Positions 24,857 to 33,424 of a stretch of DNA of 64,000 nt are shown here, in pieces. The position numbers and the translations under genes are program-made. How positions within the stretch are numbered: position 1 is the first letter of the stretch; every line of letters begins with the position of its first letter. Origin of the DNA: Halorubellus sp034808145. Its GTDB lineage: Archaea > Halobacteriota > Halobacteria > Halobacteriales > Natrialbaceae. The stretch is taken from NCBI RefSeq assembly GCF_034808145.1, contig NZ_JAXHGM010000002.1, forward strand, positions 558,001 to 622,000, read 5' to 3'. The notes under the pieces were generated by a model, which was not told the DNA's origin, did no database searches, and saw only the letters and a list, made by a program, of their open reading frames with translations.

Positions 24857-25924
24857 TCACTCGAGTCGGTACCGGAGCAACGCGGCGATGCCGCCGAGGT
24901 TCCGGAGCTGCTGGCCGGGCGGGAACTCGCTGGAGAACACCGTCACCTCGCCGCCCTGCCGTTCGACGCTCGTGACGACCTCGTCGACGTCGATGCTCCA
25001 GTCGCCGTCGGGGCCGCGTTCCTCGCGGAGCTTCTCGTCGAGTATCAGGAGCTGGTCGACCGCGCCGTACTCCGCGGCCTCCGCGACCGCGTCCGGCCCG
25101 TACGACGCCTCGTGTCCCTGCCCGATGCGTTCGGTGAGCTCGTCGATGTACTCCGCCTCCTTCGCGATACGGGTCTGCTGTTGGATGTCCTCGACCGCGC
25201 CGCGTTTCAGGACCTCGTGGACGCCGCGGTCGCCGACGCCCGCGGTGTCGACCGTCGTCACCTTCTCCGCGACCGCCGGGTACTCCTCCTCGATGTGGTT
25301 CAGGGCGTCCCGCTTCGTGAACCCGGGGCCGGCGAGCACGATGGCGTCGACGTCCATCCGCGAGAGCGCCGCAGCGAGGTCGCCGAACAGCTCCGACCGG
25401 CCGCGCGCGTACTCGCCCTTCCCGGTCGTCCCCGTGAACCGCCCGCGCTCCTCGGTCCCGTACTGCGCGACCGTGTGGATGTACGCCTCGCCCTCCTCGA
25501 CGGTCGCGATGGCGACGTCGGGGTTCTCCGCCGCCTCCTCGGCCTCCTCGATGCGGTCGAGCTGGTCGGGCTTCCAGACCTTCTCGACCTCCAGCTCGTC
25601 GTGGTCCTCGACGTTCAGCGTGTGATGGAACCCGAGCTGGTCCTCGCGCGAACAGTCCTCGATGACCCCCGAGACCCGGAGGCGGTTCGAGAACTTGTGG
25701 AACTCGACCTCCTCCACGCCGAGCGTCACGAACATGTGCTCGCGCTCCCCGCCCGTGTCCCGGAGGTCCTCGTCGTTCCGCTGGATGCGCCGTGTCGTAT
25801 CGCCCGCGACGAGGTCCCCCGGTTCGAGGACGTACTGGAGGTGCCAGAGGTCGTCGAGCGTCTCCGGGACGAGCGTGATGCGCTCCCGGTCGCCCTCGAC
25901 CCGATAGCGGTCCTTAATCTGCAT
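24857..25924 (-). CDS. pelA: mRNA surveillance protein pelota
   Basis: The product (355 aa) is the archaeal pelota, an aRF1-like factor that with aABCE1 and an EF1A-type GTPase splits stalled ribosomes. The Lsm-like domain 1 (MQIKDRYRVEGDRERITLVPETLDDLWHLQYVLEPGDLVAG) carries the conserved DDLWHLYN-like segment. Domain 2 contains VLAGPGFTKRD, and domain 3 ends TVFSSEFPPGQQLRNLGGIAALLRYRLE, all diagnostic. As expected it lacks the GGQ motif of release factors. The ATG at 25924 has a TTACCC element about 28 bases upstream. A stress protein, a membrane protein and the NFACT/RqcH homologue follow within 4 kb. Confidence 0.95.
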   Translation of the reverse strand: MQIKDRYRVEGDRERITLVPETLDDLWHLQYVLEPGDLVAGDTTRRIQRNDEDLRDTGGEREHMFVTLGVEEVEFHKFSNRLRVSGVIEDCSREDQLGFHHTLNVEDHDELEVEKVWKPDQLDRIEEAEEAAENPDVAIATVEEGEAYIHTVAQYGTEERGRFTGTTGKGEYARGRSELFGDLAAALSRMDVDAIVLAGPGFTKRDALNHIEEEYPAVAEKVTTVDTAGVGDRGVHEVLKRGAVEDIQQQTRIAKEAEYIDELTERIGQGHEASYGPDAVAEAAEYGAVDQLLILDEKLREERGPDGDWSIDVDEVVTSVERQGGEVTVFSSEFPPGQQLRNLGGIAALLRYRLE

Positions 25925-26023
25925 ACCCGGGGATTGCCCCGGCCCGGGTAAGTGTCCTGCTATCGGGCGGGCCGCCCGTCGCCGGCAGGACCCTTCATGA
26001 GGAATGCGACCGATGGGTCGGGT

Positions 26024-26638
26024 ATGTACGAACGAATCCTCGTGCCGACCGACGGGAGCGTCGGCTCGGCTCACGTCGCCCTGCAAGCGATCGACCTCGC
26101 GGAGACCTACGGCGCGTCGGTTCACGTCCTCCACGTCGTCGACGAGAGCGTGCGCGCGTTCGTCGCCGGGTTCGGCGACGAGTCCGAGCTCGACGACCGC
26201 GGCGAGGCGGCCGTCGAGCGCGTCGCGGCGATGGCTCGCGAACACGGCGTCGACGTCGTGACGGCCATCGAGGACGGCGACCCCGCGCGCCGGATCGTCG
26301 ACTACGCCGACGAGATCGAGGCCGACCTCATCGTCGCGGGGACCCACGGCCGTTCCGGCGTCGAGCGCCGGCTCATCGGGAGCGTCGCCGAGCGACTGGT
26401 GCGGCGCGCTCGCTGCCCCGTGATGACCGTCCGGCTCCCGGAGACCGACGAGACCGTCGCGGACGACGAGGCGGCGGCGGCCATCGCTCGCGACGCCCTC
26501 GTGGACGCGGGCATCGACGCGACCGTGACCGAGGTCGAGCGACAGGTGAGCGTGTGGGTCGTCGACGCCGAAGGCGACGACGACTCGCATCTGGTCTACG
26601 TCGACCCGGTGACCCGGCGGACGAGCATCATCCCCTGA
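26024..26638 (+). CDS. Universal stress protein (UspA family)
   Basis: The product (204 aa) has one Usp domain at residues 1-145: MYERILVPTDGSVGS at the start and the ATP-binding pattern G-x2-G-x9-GS in GTHGRSGVERRLIGSVAERL. A C-terminal ~55-residue extension (DEAAAAIARDALVDAGIDATVTEVERQVSVWVVDAEGDD) is not part of the usual domain and may be an accessory beta module. It is divergent from pelA with 99 bases between the starts. The leaderless start at 26024 has a CTTCATG element about 28 bases before it. The role is inferred from the family only. Confidence 0.88.
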   Translation: MYERILVPTDGSVGSAHVALQAIDLAETYGASVHVLHVVDESVRAFVAGFGDESELDDRGEAAVERVAAMAREHGVDVVTAIEDGDPARRIVDYADEIEADLIVAGTHGRSGVERRLIGSVAERLVRRARCPVMTVRLPETDETVADDEAAAAIARDALVDAGIDATVTEVERQVSVWVVDAEGDDDSHLVYVDPVTRRTSIIP

Positions 26639-26694
26639 CCATCGGTCGCCGAGGGCTCCGGGGCGCAGCGGCGAGCGCGTCGCCGTCGGCAGTG

Positions 26695-27471
26695 CTACCG
26701 TCGTCGTGCGCGCCGGTAGCCCATCCCGGCGAGGCGTGCGGCGACCGCGCTCGCGTACCCCGCGCCGAGTGCGGCGAGCAGCCCGAACACGCCCGAGGCC
26801 GTCAACACGCGAGCGTACGCGCCGAGTGCGAGCACGGCGATGGCGAACGCCGCGGTCCACGCGTAGAGGTAGGCGGCGTGCGCGAGGACGTCCCGGAACG
26901 CCCAGGGGGCGAGCGCGCGCTTGAGGCTGCCGGTGGCGGCGAGCTCGCAGAGAGCGGCGGGGTAGACGTAGACGAACGCGAGCGCGAGCAGGAACGAGAG
27001 CGTGCCGCCGGCCAGGAGCGCGAGCCCGCCGCCGCCCTGGACGCTGTCGGGCGCGAGCCCGCCGAGCCCGAGGACGGTGACGTAGAGGAGGGCGAACGGC
27101 GCGCCGAGGTAGGGGACGCTCGCGGCGGCGACGCGTGCGCCGGTCGCGAGCAGGGCGCGGACGCCGCCGGCGGCTGGCAGGTCGCTCGCGTCGCCGGGGA
27201 CGCGGACGAGCGCGCCGTCGCCACTGGCCAGGTCGCCGCCGACGGTGCCGGCGAGCACGCGCCCGAGGTACCCGAGCCACGCGACGACGGCCGCGCCGGC
27301 GAGCGCGAGGAACCCGAGCGCGGCGACCGCCGGATAGACCGTGACCGCGTACCGGCCGGCGAGCGCCACCGCGAGCGCCATCACGGTCAGGGTCGCGACG
27401 CCGTCCCGCGCGGCCGCTCCGCGCGTCGGGTACCGGAGCGCGCCGACGAACGTGTCGCTGTCCGCCGTCAC
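26695..27471 (-). CDS. Polytopic membrane protein (DUF4013-like)
   Basis: The product (258 aa) has about six hydrophobic segments (for example ATLTVMALAVALAGRYAVTVYP, AVAALGFLALAGAAVVAWLGYL, LALLAGGTLSFLLALAFVYVYPAAL). The N-terminal DTFVGALRYPTRGAAARDGV and the charged cytoplasmic segment are reminiscent of the DUF4013 family of archaeal membrane proteins; this is from memory and not certain. A GTG start at 27471 is used; no ATG is available upstream. It is the next gene on the minus strand after the RqcH homologue, 53 bases away, so the two may share a transcript. Confidence 0.7.
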   Translation of the reverse strand: MTADSDTFVGALRYPTRGAAARDGVATLTVMALAVALAGRYAVTVYPAVAALGFLALAGAAVVAWLGYLGRVLAGTVGGDLASGDGALVRVPGDASDLPAAGGVRALLATGARVAAASVPYLGAPFALLYVTVLGLGGLAPDSVQGGGGLALLAGGTLSFLLALAFVYVYPAALCELAATGSLKRALAPWAFRDVLAHAAYLYAWTAAFAIAVLALGAYARVLTASGVFGLLAALGAGYASAVAARLAGMGYRRARRR

Positions 27472-27523
27472 TCCGAACCACCCATCGCGCGACCTGCGGG
27501 TCGCGTCCGTCCGACGTCAGTCA

Positions 27524-29671
27524 TCAGTCTTTGATGCGGCTCCCGCCCGGCGGGAGGAAGTGCTGGATGCGGTCCGGGCTCGCGACCTTCCGGACGAACG
27601 ACGTGTCCGCGAACCGCTCGCGGAACTCCCGGTAGATCCGCTTCGCGACGTCGCCCTGCGCGAACTTCCCGGGTTCGACCGTCATCATCGTCTCCGTACG
27701 CTCGGCGGTCGCCGCCGGCGGCCCGCCGACCACCCTCGTCGAGGGCTCGCACTGGATACCGACCGAACACCCCACGGGCGTGTCCCGGAAGTACGTCCGG
27801 TCGCCCCGGACCGCGAACCCGCCCTTCTCCAGGTACTCCCCGGACTCGGGCGTCTTCGACACCTGGTCGCTGTCGACCATGTAGACGTCGCCCGCGTACA
27901 CGCCGTCCTTCCACACCGACGAGTACGTCACCGCGAACTGCGCCGCCTGCTCGAGGGTCTCGTCGCTGAAGTCGACGTCCTTCGCGGACTCGCTCGGGTC
28001 CGCCGCCTTCAGGACCGTGACGGGGCCGCCGTGCGCCTGCGAGTGGAACACCTTGTCGCCGCGCTCGACGTACTTCTTCACGAGCTCCTCGTTCTGGTCC
28101 GCGGACCGGCCGCCGATGACGAGATAGCCGGTCGTCGTGTGGAACCACCGGAAGCGCTCGTACCACTGCTCGGACTGTCGCACGGGAATCGAGGGGTCCG
28201 ACAGCCAGTCGTAGTCGACGTCTTCGCTCTCGTCCTCGCCGCCGTCATCGTCGTCGTCGTCGCCGCCCTCGGCCTGCCGGCGTTCGTACTCGCGCTTGCG
28301 TTCCTTCACGTCCTCGAGGTCCTCGCGCGTGTCCTCGATGGCGGCGAGCGCGCCCTCCTTCTTCCCCTCGACGCGCTTCGCCTCCTGGTAGAGCCGGTCG
28401 GCGTTGTGCTCGACGCCCTCGCGGACCTCAACGGTCACCTCGCGGCCGTCGAGCGACAGCGTCACCGTGCCCTCGCTCCCGTCCAGGCCGACGACCGCCT
28501 CCGCCGCGTCGATCCCTTGCTCCGCGCCGTCCGCGAACGTCGCCTCGATGTCGTCCCACGGGACGTCGTCCTCGCGCGCCCCGCGGATCGTCCCGAGGAC
28601 CTCGTCGACGAGCCCGTAGTTCGCGTACAGCGACTCCGCCTTCTCGCGGTACGCTTCGGCGTCCTGCTCGAACCCCTCGATGGCGCCCTCCTGCTGCTCG
28701 ATGATGCGCTCGTACTTCGCGATCTCGTTCTCGAAGTCCGGCGACTCCTCGCCCGGTTCGCCGTCGCTCCCCTCGTCGTCCTGGCTGCGGTCGAACTCGT
28801 AGAAGTACCGGTCGACCGCCGCGTTGAACGTGTCGAACGCCTCCGGGACGTACTCGTCGCGCTCCTCGAGCGGGAACGGCGTCACGTCCACGACGCGCGA
28901 ACTCCCGTCGTCGTCATCTGGCTCGGTCCGGTACAGGCGCGGGTCGACGTCCGCGGACGCGACGTCCTCGCGAAGCCGGTCGAGCGCGTCGTACACGCGC
29001 CGGTAGTCGTCCTCGGTCGCGGCCGTGATGTCCATAGCCTTCTCGACGCCCGCTCGACTACAGATCTCCTCCGCCCAGAGCCCGCCGAGGTTCAGCTGCG
29101 TCGCCAGCGTCCGGACGACGTCCGTGTCGGAGTCGTTCATCTTCGCGACGAACGCGTCGAACTCGATGGCGAGCGGGTTGATGCGGGAGTCCGGGAACTC
29201 GTAGGTCGCCCCGGGCGCGACGGTGCGCGACTTGAGGCGGACGGTGTCGAGGCAGTCGACGACCTCGTACGTCTCGTCGCACACCGCGATGTTCCCCTGC
29301 CCGAACAGCTCGGCGACGATGATGGTGTCCTCGTCGTCGCGCTCGAACCGGAACTCGAGGATGCGGTCGAACTCGAACTGCTCGACGCCCGCGAAGTCCG
29401 CGCCCGACAGTCGGTTCCGGAGCATCATCGCGAAGTTCGGCGGGCGACCGGGCGCGTCCGGGACGTGCTCGGGGTCGGAGACGTGCGCGCGCTTGACGTC
29501 GCCGACCTCGAGGATGAGTTCGACCCGCCCGCGGTCGAAGTCCCGCATCTTCAACCGCAGCAGATCGTCGCCGTAGAGGTAGGCCTTGTCGACCTTCGCG
29601 CCCTCGTACGCTCCGAACTCGGAGACGACGGCGGCGAGGTCGACGCTGGAGAGCTCTCGCTTCGCGTCCAT
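27524..29671 (-). CDS. rqcH: NFACT/RqcH homologue (ribosome-associated quality control)
   Basis: The product (715 aa) is the archaeal member of the NEMF/Rqc2/RqcH family, which binds obstructed large ribosomal subunits and directs C-terminal tailing. The NFACT-N domain (~1-200) starts KRELSSVDLAAVVSEF and includes NFAMMLRNRLSGADFAGVEQ. The helical and coiled-coil middle (~325-480) ends in an acidic linker (EGGDDDDDDGGEDE). The NFACT-R domain (~505-600) includes WYERFRWFHTTTGYLVIGGRSA and FHSQAHGGPVTVLK. The ATG at 29671 fits the family N-terminus better than 29719. Together with pelA 1.6 kb away, it makes a ribosome-rescue neighbourhood. Confidence 0.92.
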   Translation of the reverse strand: MDAKRELSSVDLAAVVSEFGAYEGAKVDKAYLYGDDLLRLKMRDFDRGRVELILEVGDVKRAHVSDPEHVPDAPGRPPNFAMMLRNRLSGADFAGVEQFEFDRILEFRFERDDEDTIIVAELFGQGNIAVCDETYEVVDCLDTVRLKSRTVAPGATYEFPDSRINPLAIEFDAFVAKMNDSDTDVVRTLATQLNLGGLWAEEICSRAGVEKAMDITAATEDDYRRVYDALDRLREDVASADVDPRLYRTEPDDDDGSSRVVDVTPFPLEERDEYVPEAFDTFNAAVDRYFYEFDRSQDDEGSDGEPGEESPDFENEIAKYERIIEQQEGAIEGFEQDAEAYREKAESLYANYGLVDEVLGTIRGAREDDVPWDDIEATFADGAEQGIDAAEAVVGLDGSEGTVTLSLDGREVTVEVREGVEHNADRLYQEAKRVEGKKEGALAAIEDTREDLEDVKERKREYERRQAEGGDDDDDDGGEDESEDVDYDWLSDPSIPVRQSEQWYERFRWFHTTTGYLVIGGRSADQNEELVKKYVERGDKVFHSQAHGGPVTVLKAADPSESAKDVDFSDETLEQAAQFAVTYSSVWKDGVYAGDVYMVDSDQVSKTPESGEYLEKGGFAVRGDRTYFRDTPVGCSVGIQCEPSTRVVGGPPAATAERTETMMTVEPGKFAQGDVAKRIYREFRERFADTSFVRKVASPDRIQHFLPPGGSRIKD

Positions 29672-29904
29672 ACCGGCGCGTACCGGTGGCTCGCGGAAAG
29701 ACGTTCCGTTGTCGGCCACGACCCGGCCGTTGGTCGTGCGCTCGTCGCGGGAGGCGGTCTCGTCGCGAGGACCGGTGTGTGGTCGCCGGTGGCGTGGTTC
29801 GCCCCAACAGTCAAACGACGCCAGTCCGTCCGTTCGGGCATGGACCGGTGGGCAGTCGCGACGGAGCGAGGGGCGTCGTTCGCGACGCTTGAGGGGGGTC
29901 GTGC

Positions 29905-31491
29905 GTGACGGACGACGGCGGCCCCGAGTACCTCGTCGACGTCGACGAGGCCTTCCTGCGCGCGCTCGTCCAGCGCGGGAGCGACGTCGTGCTCACCATC
30001 GACGCGGACAGTCGCGTGGTGTTCACGAACGACACTATCGAGGACGTCCTCGGGTACGCGCCCGGTGACGTCGTCGGCGAGCCGCTGACGACGGTGATGC
30101 CGGAGCGGTTCCAGGACGCGCATCACGCCGCGATCGCGGCGTACCTGGAGTCCGGTGACCGGAGCCTCGACTGGTCGGACATCCGGCTTCCCGCGGAGCA
30201 CGCGGACGGCCACGAGGTCCCGCTGGACATCACGTTCCACGAGCACGTCTACGACGGGAAGCGGTACTTCTCGGGCATCATGAAGGACGTGACGGCGCAG
30301 GTCGAGTACGAGAACCGACTGCGTGCGCTCCAGGAGACGACGCAGGCGCTGATGGACGAGACGGCGGCGGCGGCGGTCGCGAGCGAGGTGGTTGCGGCCG
30401 CCGAGGACGTCCTCGGGTTCCCGCTCGCGACGGTGTTCGTCCCCGTGGACGGGACGTGGAGCGACGCGGCGCGGACGACCGGCGCGGGCGACGACCCGGA
30501 CGCCGGGAGCGACCGTGGGCTGGTCGCGCTCGAGTCGAGCGACCGCGCGGAGGCGGTGTTCGAGGGGGTGCCGACGCTCGGTGCGGACTCCGTGGCGTGG
30601 TCGGCGTTCCGCGCCGGCGAGACCCGGACGTTCGCGGACGTCCGGGAGGCCGAGGCGGCGGCGAACGCGACGACGCCCGTCCGCGCGGAGGTCGTCCTGC
30701 CGCTGGGGAGCCACGGGGTACTCGTGCTCGGCCGCACCGACCCCGGCGAGCCCGACGAGGACGAGGTCGACCTGGCGAAGGTCCTGGCGTCGGCGACGGA
30801 GGCGGCGCTCGACCGCGTCGACCGCGAACGACGCCTCCGGGAGCGAGAGCGCGAGCTCGAACGACAGAACGAGCGCCTGGAGGCGTTCGCGAGCGTCGTC
30901 AGCCACGACCTCCGCGACCCGCTGAACGCCGCGGCGATGCAGGTCGAGCTCCTGCGAGCGAACGACGTCGACAACGAGTACGTCGACCGGCTCGAGGACG
31001 TCCACGACCGCATGGCGACGCTCGTCGACGACGTCCTCTCGCTCGCCCGCGACGGCCGGACCGTCGGCGACACGGAACCGGTCGACGTCGCGGCCGTCGC
31101 GCTCGACGCCTGGGAGACCGCCGGCGCTCCCGCGGCGTCGCTGTCGGTCGCGGACGACCTCGGGCGCGTGGACGCCGACCCGGAGCGCCTCCGGACGATA
31201 CTCGAGAACCTGCTGGGGAACGCGGTCCATCACGCCGGCGACGACGTCGCGGTCACCGTCGGCGCGCTCGCGGACGACCCCGGGTTCTTCGTCGCCGACG
31301 ACGGCCCGGGCATCCCCGAGCGCGACCGCGAGACCGTGTTCGAGCACGGGCACACCGAGTCGGAGAGCGGCACCGGGCTCGGGCTGGCTATCGTCCGGTC
31401 GGTCGCGGGCGCACACGGCTGGCAGGTCGACGCGACGGAGAGCGACACCGGCGGCGCGCGCTTCGACGTCCGCGTCGACCCCGACCCGTGA
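29905..31491 (+). CDS. PAS-GAF sensor histidine kinase
   Basis: The product (528 aa) is a soluble sensor kinase. A PAS domain covers ~15-130 (VVLTIDADSRVVFTNDTIEDVLGY), a GAF-like domain ~140-290, and a HisKA helix carries the phosphorylated His334 in SVVSHDLRDPLNAA. The HATPase domain has LENLLGNAVHHA (N box), DDGPGIP (G1) and GTGLGLAIV (G2). No membrane segment is present, so it senses a cytoplasmic signal. GTG start at 29905. It is followed 78 bases later by a HalX-type response regulator, its likely partner. Confidence 0.9.
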   Translation: MTDDGGPEYLVDVDEAFLRALVQRGSDVVLTIDADSRVVFTNDTIEDVLGYAPGDVVGEPLTTVMPERFQDAHHAAIAAYLESGDRSLDWSDIRLPAEHADGHEVPLDITFHEHVYDGKRYFSGIMKDVTAQVEYENRLRALQETTQALMDETAAAAVASEVVAAAEDVLGFPLATVFVPVDGTWSDAARTTGAGDDPDAGSDRGLVALESSDRAEAVFEGVPTLGADSVAWSAFRAGETRTFADVREAEAAANATTPVRAEVVLPLGSHGVLVLGRTDPGEPDEDEVDLAKVLASATEAALDRVDRERRLRERERELERQNERLEAFASVVSHDLRDPLNAAAMQVELLRANDVDNEYVDRLEDVHDRMATLVDDVLSLARDGRTVGDTEPVDVAAVALDAWETAGAPAASLSVADDLGRVDADPERLRTILENLLGNAVHHAGDDVAVTVGALADDPGFFVADDGPGIPERDRETVFEHGHTESESGTGLGLAIVRSVAGAHGWQVDATESDTGGARFDVRVDPDP

Positions 31492-31569
31492 GCGCCACGC
31501 ACCCCCAGCGCGGCCGGAACCGACCGAATCCGAACCTTGACCACCACCGAACCCGTAAATAGCGACCAG

Positions 31570-32136
31570 ATGCCGACCCCGACCGTCCTCGTCGTCGACG
31601 ACGAACCAAACGTCGCCGAAGCGTACGACCTGTTCCTGCCCGACGAGTACGAGACCCGGATCGCGACCGGCGGCGAGGAAGCCCTCGACCGCATGGACGA
31701 GGACGTCGACGTCGTGCTGCTCGACCGACGGATGCCCGACCTCACCGGCGACGAGGTCCTCGAACGCGTCCGCGAGGCGGGCTACGACGCTCGCGTGGCG
31801 ATGGTGACCGCCGTCGACCCGACGCTCGACGTCCTCGCGTTCGGGTTCGACGACTACCTCGTCAAGCCCGTCGACCGCGACGACGTCCGCGGGACCGTCG
31901 AGGACCTCCTCGCCATCGGCGAGTACACCGACGCCGTCCGCGAGTACTTCACGCTCGCGAAGAAGCGCGCGACCATCGAGGACGCGATGCCGGTCCGCGA
32001 ACTCGAAGCCGACGACCGCTACCAGGACCTCGTCGACCGCACCGACGAACTGAAAGCCAGGGTCGACGAGTCGTTCGACGACCTCGACGACGAGGCACAG
32101 ACGGGGACGTTCCACCAGTTCCCCGGCCACGACTGA
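31570..32136 (+). CDS. HalX-domain response regulator
   Basis: The product (188 aa) has a receiver domain at ~1-115: VLVVDDEPNVAE at the start, the phospho-acceptor Asp in VVLLDRRMPD, the conserved Thr in AMVTAVDP, and Lys in YLVKPVDRD. The C-terminal HalX domain (~118-175: EYTDAVREYFTLAKKRATIEDA) is a haloarchaeal output of unknown mechanism; no DNA-binding domain is seen. I start at the ATG at 31570; a TTG at 31537 is possible. It follows the sensor kinase, which suggests a two-component pair. Confidence 0.88.
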   Translation: MPTPTVLVVDDEPNVAEAYDLFLPDEYETRIATGGEEALDRMDEDVDVVLLDRRMPDLTGDEVLERVREAGYDARVAMVTAVDPTLDVLAFGFDDYLVKPVDRDDVRGTVEDLLAIGEYTDAVREYFTLAKKRATIEDAMPVRELEADDRYQDLVDRTDELKARVDESFDDLDDEAQTGTFHQFPGHD

Positions 32137-32162
32137 CCGCTTTCGGGTCACGCTGCCGGCGG

Positions 32163-33323
32163 TCAGGTCGCGGTCGCGTTCGCGCCGGTTCCCACGGTGA
32201 CGTTCCCGGCCGTGCCTGTCGCAGCAGCGGCGTCGACGAACGGCTCGGGCCCGGCGAACACGACGAGCGTCTCGTCGTCGACGACGACGGTGCGGAAGCC
32301 GCGGTCGCCGGTCGCACGCCAGAACCCGTCGACGAGCCGATCGGGTGGTGCTTTCCCCTCGATGAACTCGCTCGGGGACTCGAACGCTCGTCGGTCGCTC
32401 TCGTGGTACGCACGGAACGCGGTGCGAGCGTCCGACGCGTCTGCTGCGGTGTCGAACCGGACGACCCACGCGTGCCCGGTACCGTCGGGCCCCTGGAACG
32501 TCAGCAGGGTGTCGTTCCCCCAGCCCTCGGCACCGCCCGTGGCCGTCACGGGGTCGAGGCGCGTCCACAGCGTCACGCGGACCGCGAGTTCGCCGAGGTG
32601 CCGTGGTTGTCGGAGCGGAACGTAGTCGGTGCGGCCCTCCCGGTTCGCGGCCGCGACCGCGACGTCGAGGGGTTTCGCGGGCTCGTACCCGCGTTCGGGG
32701 TGGAGCACCTGCTCGCTCGTTCGCGGCCACCGGCCGTCGAGGACGCTCCCGAGTTCCGCCGTGTGGTTCTTCCGGTAGGCCACGTACTCGCGGCCGAGTT
32801 CGTAGCGTGCCTGGAACCAGTGCAGCTCCGGTGAGGACGTCGCGAGTTCACCGTCCCACTGCGTTTGGTAGCCGTACTCGGCGGCGTAGCGCTCCTGGGC
32901 GACCGTCGCGAACCCTTCTTTGAACGCCATCTTCGCGAACCCCTCGTCGACGGAGTCGACGAACCGGTGGGGCCACGGGGATTGCTGGCGCTGAACGTAG
33001 TGTGCGAACTCGTGTGCGAGCGTATCTGCACCGTCCGGGCTGGTCGCCACGGGGTCGACGTAGACGAGTCCGCCCTCGATTCGGCCGGGGCCGGCGACCT
33101 CCTGGACGACGACGTTCGGCGGACTGACGTTCGGCCCGAGGTCGTCCTGGACGCGCTGCCAGACGAGGTCCTCGTCGTACTCGAGTTCACCGCCCGACAC
33201 GTTCACGGTCGATTCCGGTGGTGCGTCGTCGGCAGGTCCGCCACCTGGCGCGAACCCCGCGCAGCCGGCGCTGGCGACGAACGCGAGCACGAGTACGACG
33301 TGGAGCGAACGCGGCGCGTGCAT
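32163..33323 (-). CDS. HExxH surface lipoprotein
   Basis: The product (386 aa) has a lipoprotein signal (VVLVLAFVASAGCAG, Cys ~21). A metallopeptidase-like motif HEFAHYVQRQ lies around residue 103, followed by EGFAKMAFKEGFATVAQERYAAEYG, where a glutamate could be the third zinc ligand. The C-terminal half forms a separate ~150-residue domain repeated across haloarchaeal surface proteins. It resembles the family known as Hvo_1808-type surface proteins (from memory). Proteolysis is not proven. It is monocistronic, convergent with the HalX gene. Confidence 0.78.
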   Translation of the reverse strand: MHAPRSLHVVLVLAFVASAGCAGFAPGGGPADDAPPESTVNVSGGELEYDEDLVWQRVQDDLGPNVSPPNVVVQEVAGPGRIEGGLVYVDPVATSPDGADTLAHEFAHYVQRQQSPWPHRFVDSVDEGFAKMAFKEGFATVAQERYAAEYGYQTQWDGELATSSPELHWFQARYELGREYVAYRKNHTAELGSVLDGRWPRTSEQVLHPERGYEPAKPLDVAVAAANREGRTDYVPLRQPRHLGELAVRVTLWTRLDPVTATGGAEGWGNDTLLTFQGPDGTGHAWVVRFDTAADASDARTAFRAYHESDRRAFESPSEFIEGKAPPDRLVDGFWRATGDRGFRTVVVDDETLVVFAGPEPFVDAAAATGTAGNVTVGTGANATAT

Positions 33324-33424
33324 GCCGCTGAAATATTAGTTCACCAACAAAAACGTTTCGACAGCGTTCTCGAAGGGCGAAACGAAGCCCGGGAACACCG
33401 CCAGTCAGGGCGCTCCCCGCGCGC

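Noticed and set aside
27341..29908. 855-codon plus frame opposite rqcH
   Set aside because: It mirrors rqcH codon by codon and has no motifs.
29551..32730. 1059-codon minus frame
   Set aside because: It overlaps rqcH, the histidine kinase and the HalX regulator, all of which have firm domain support on their own frames.
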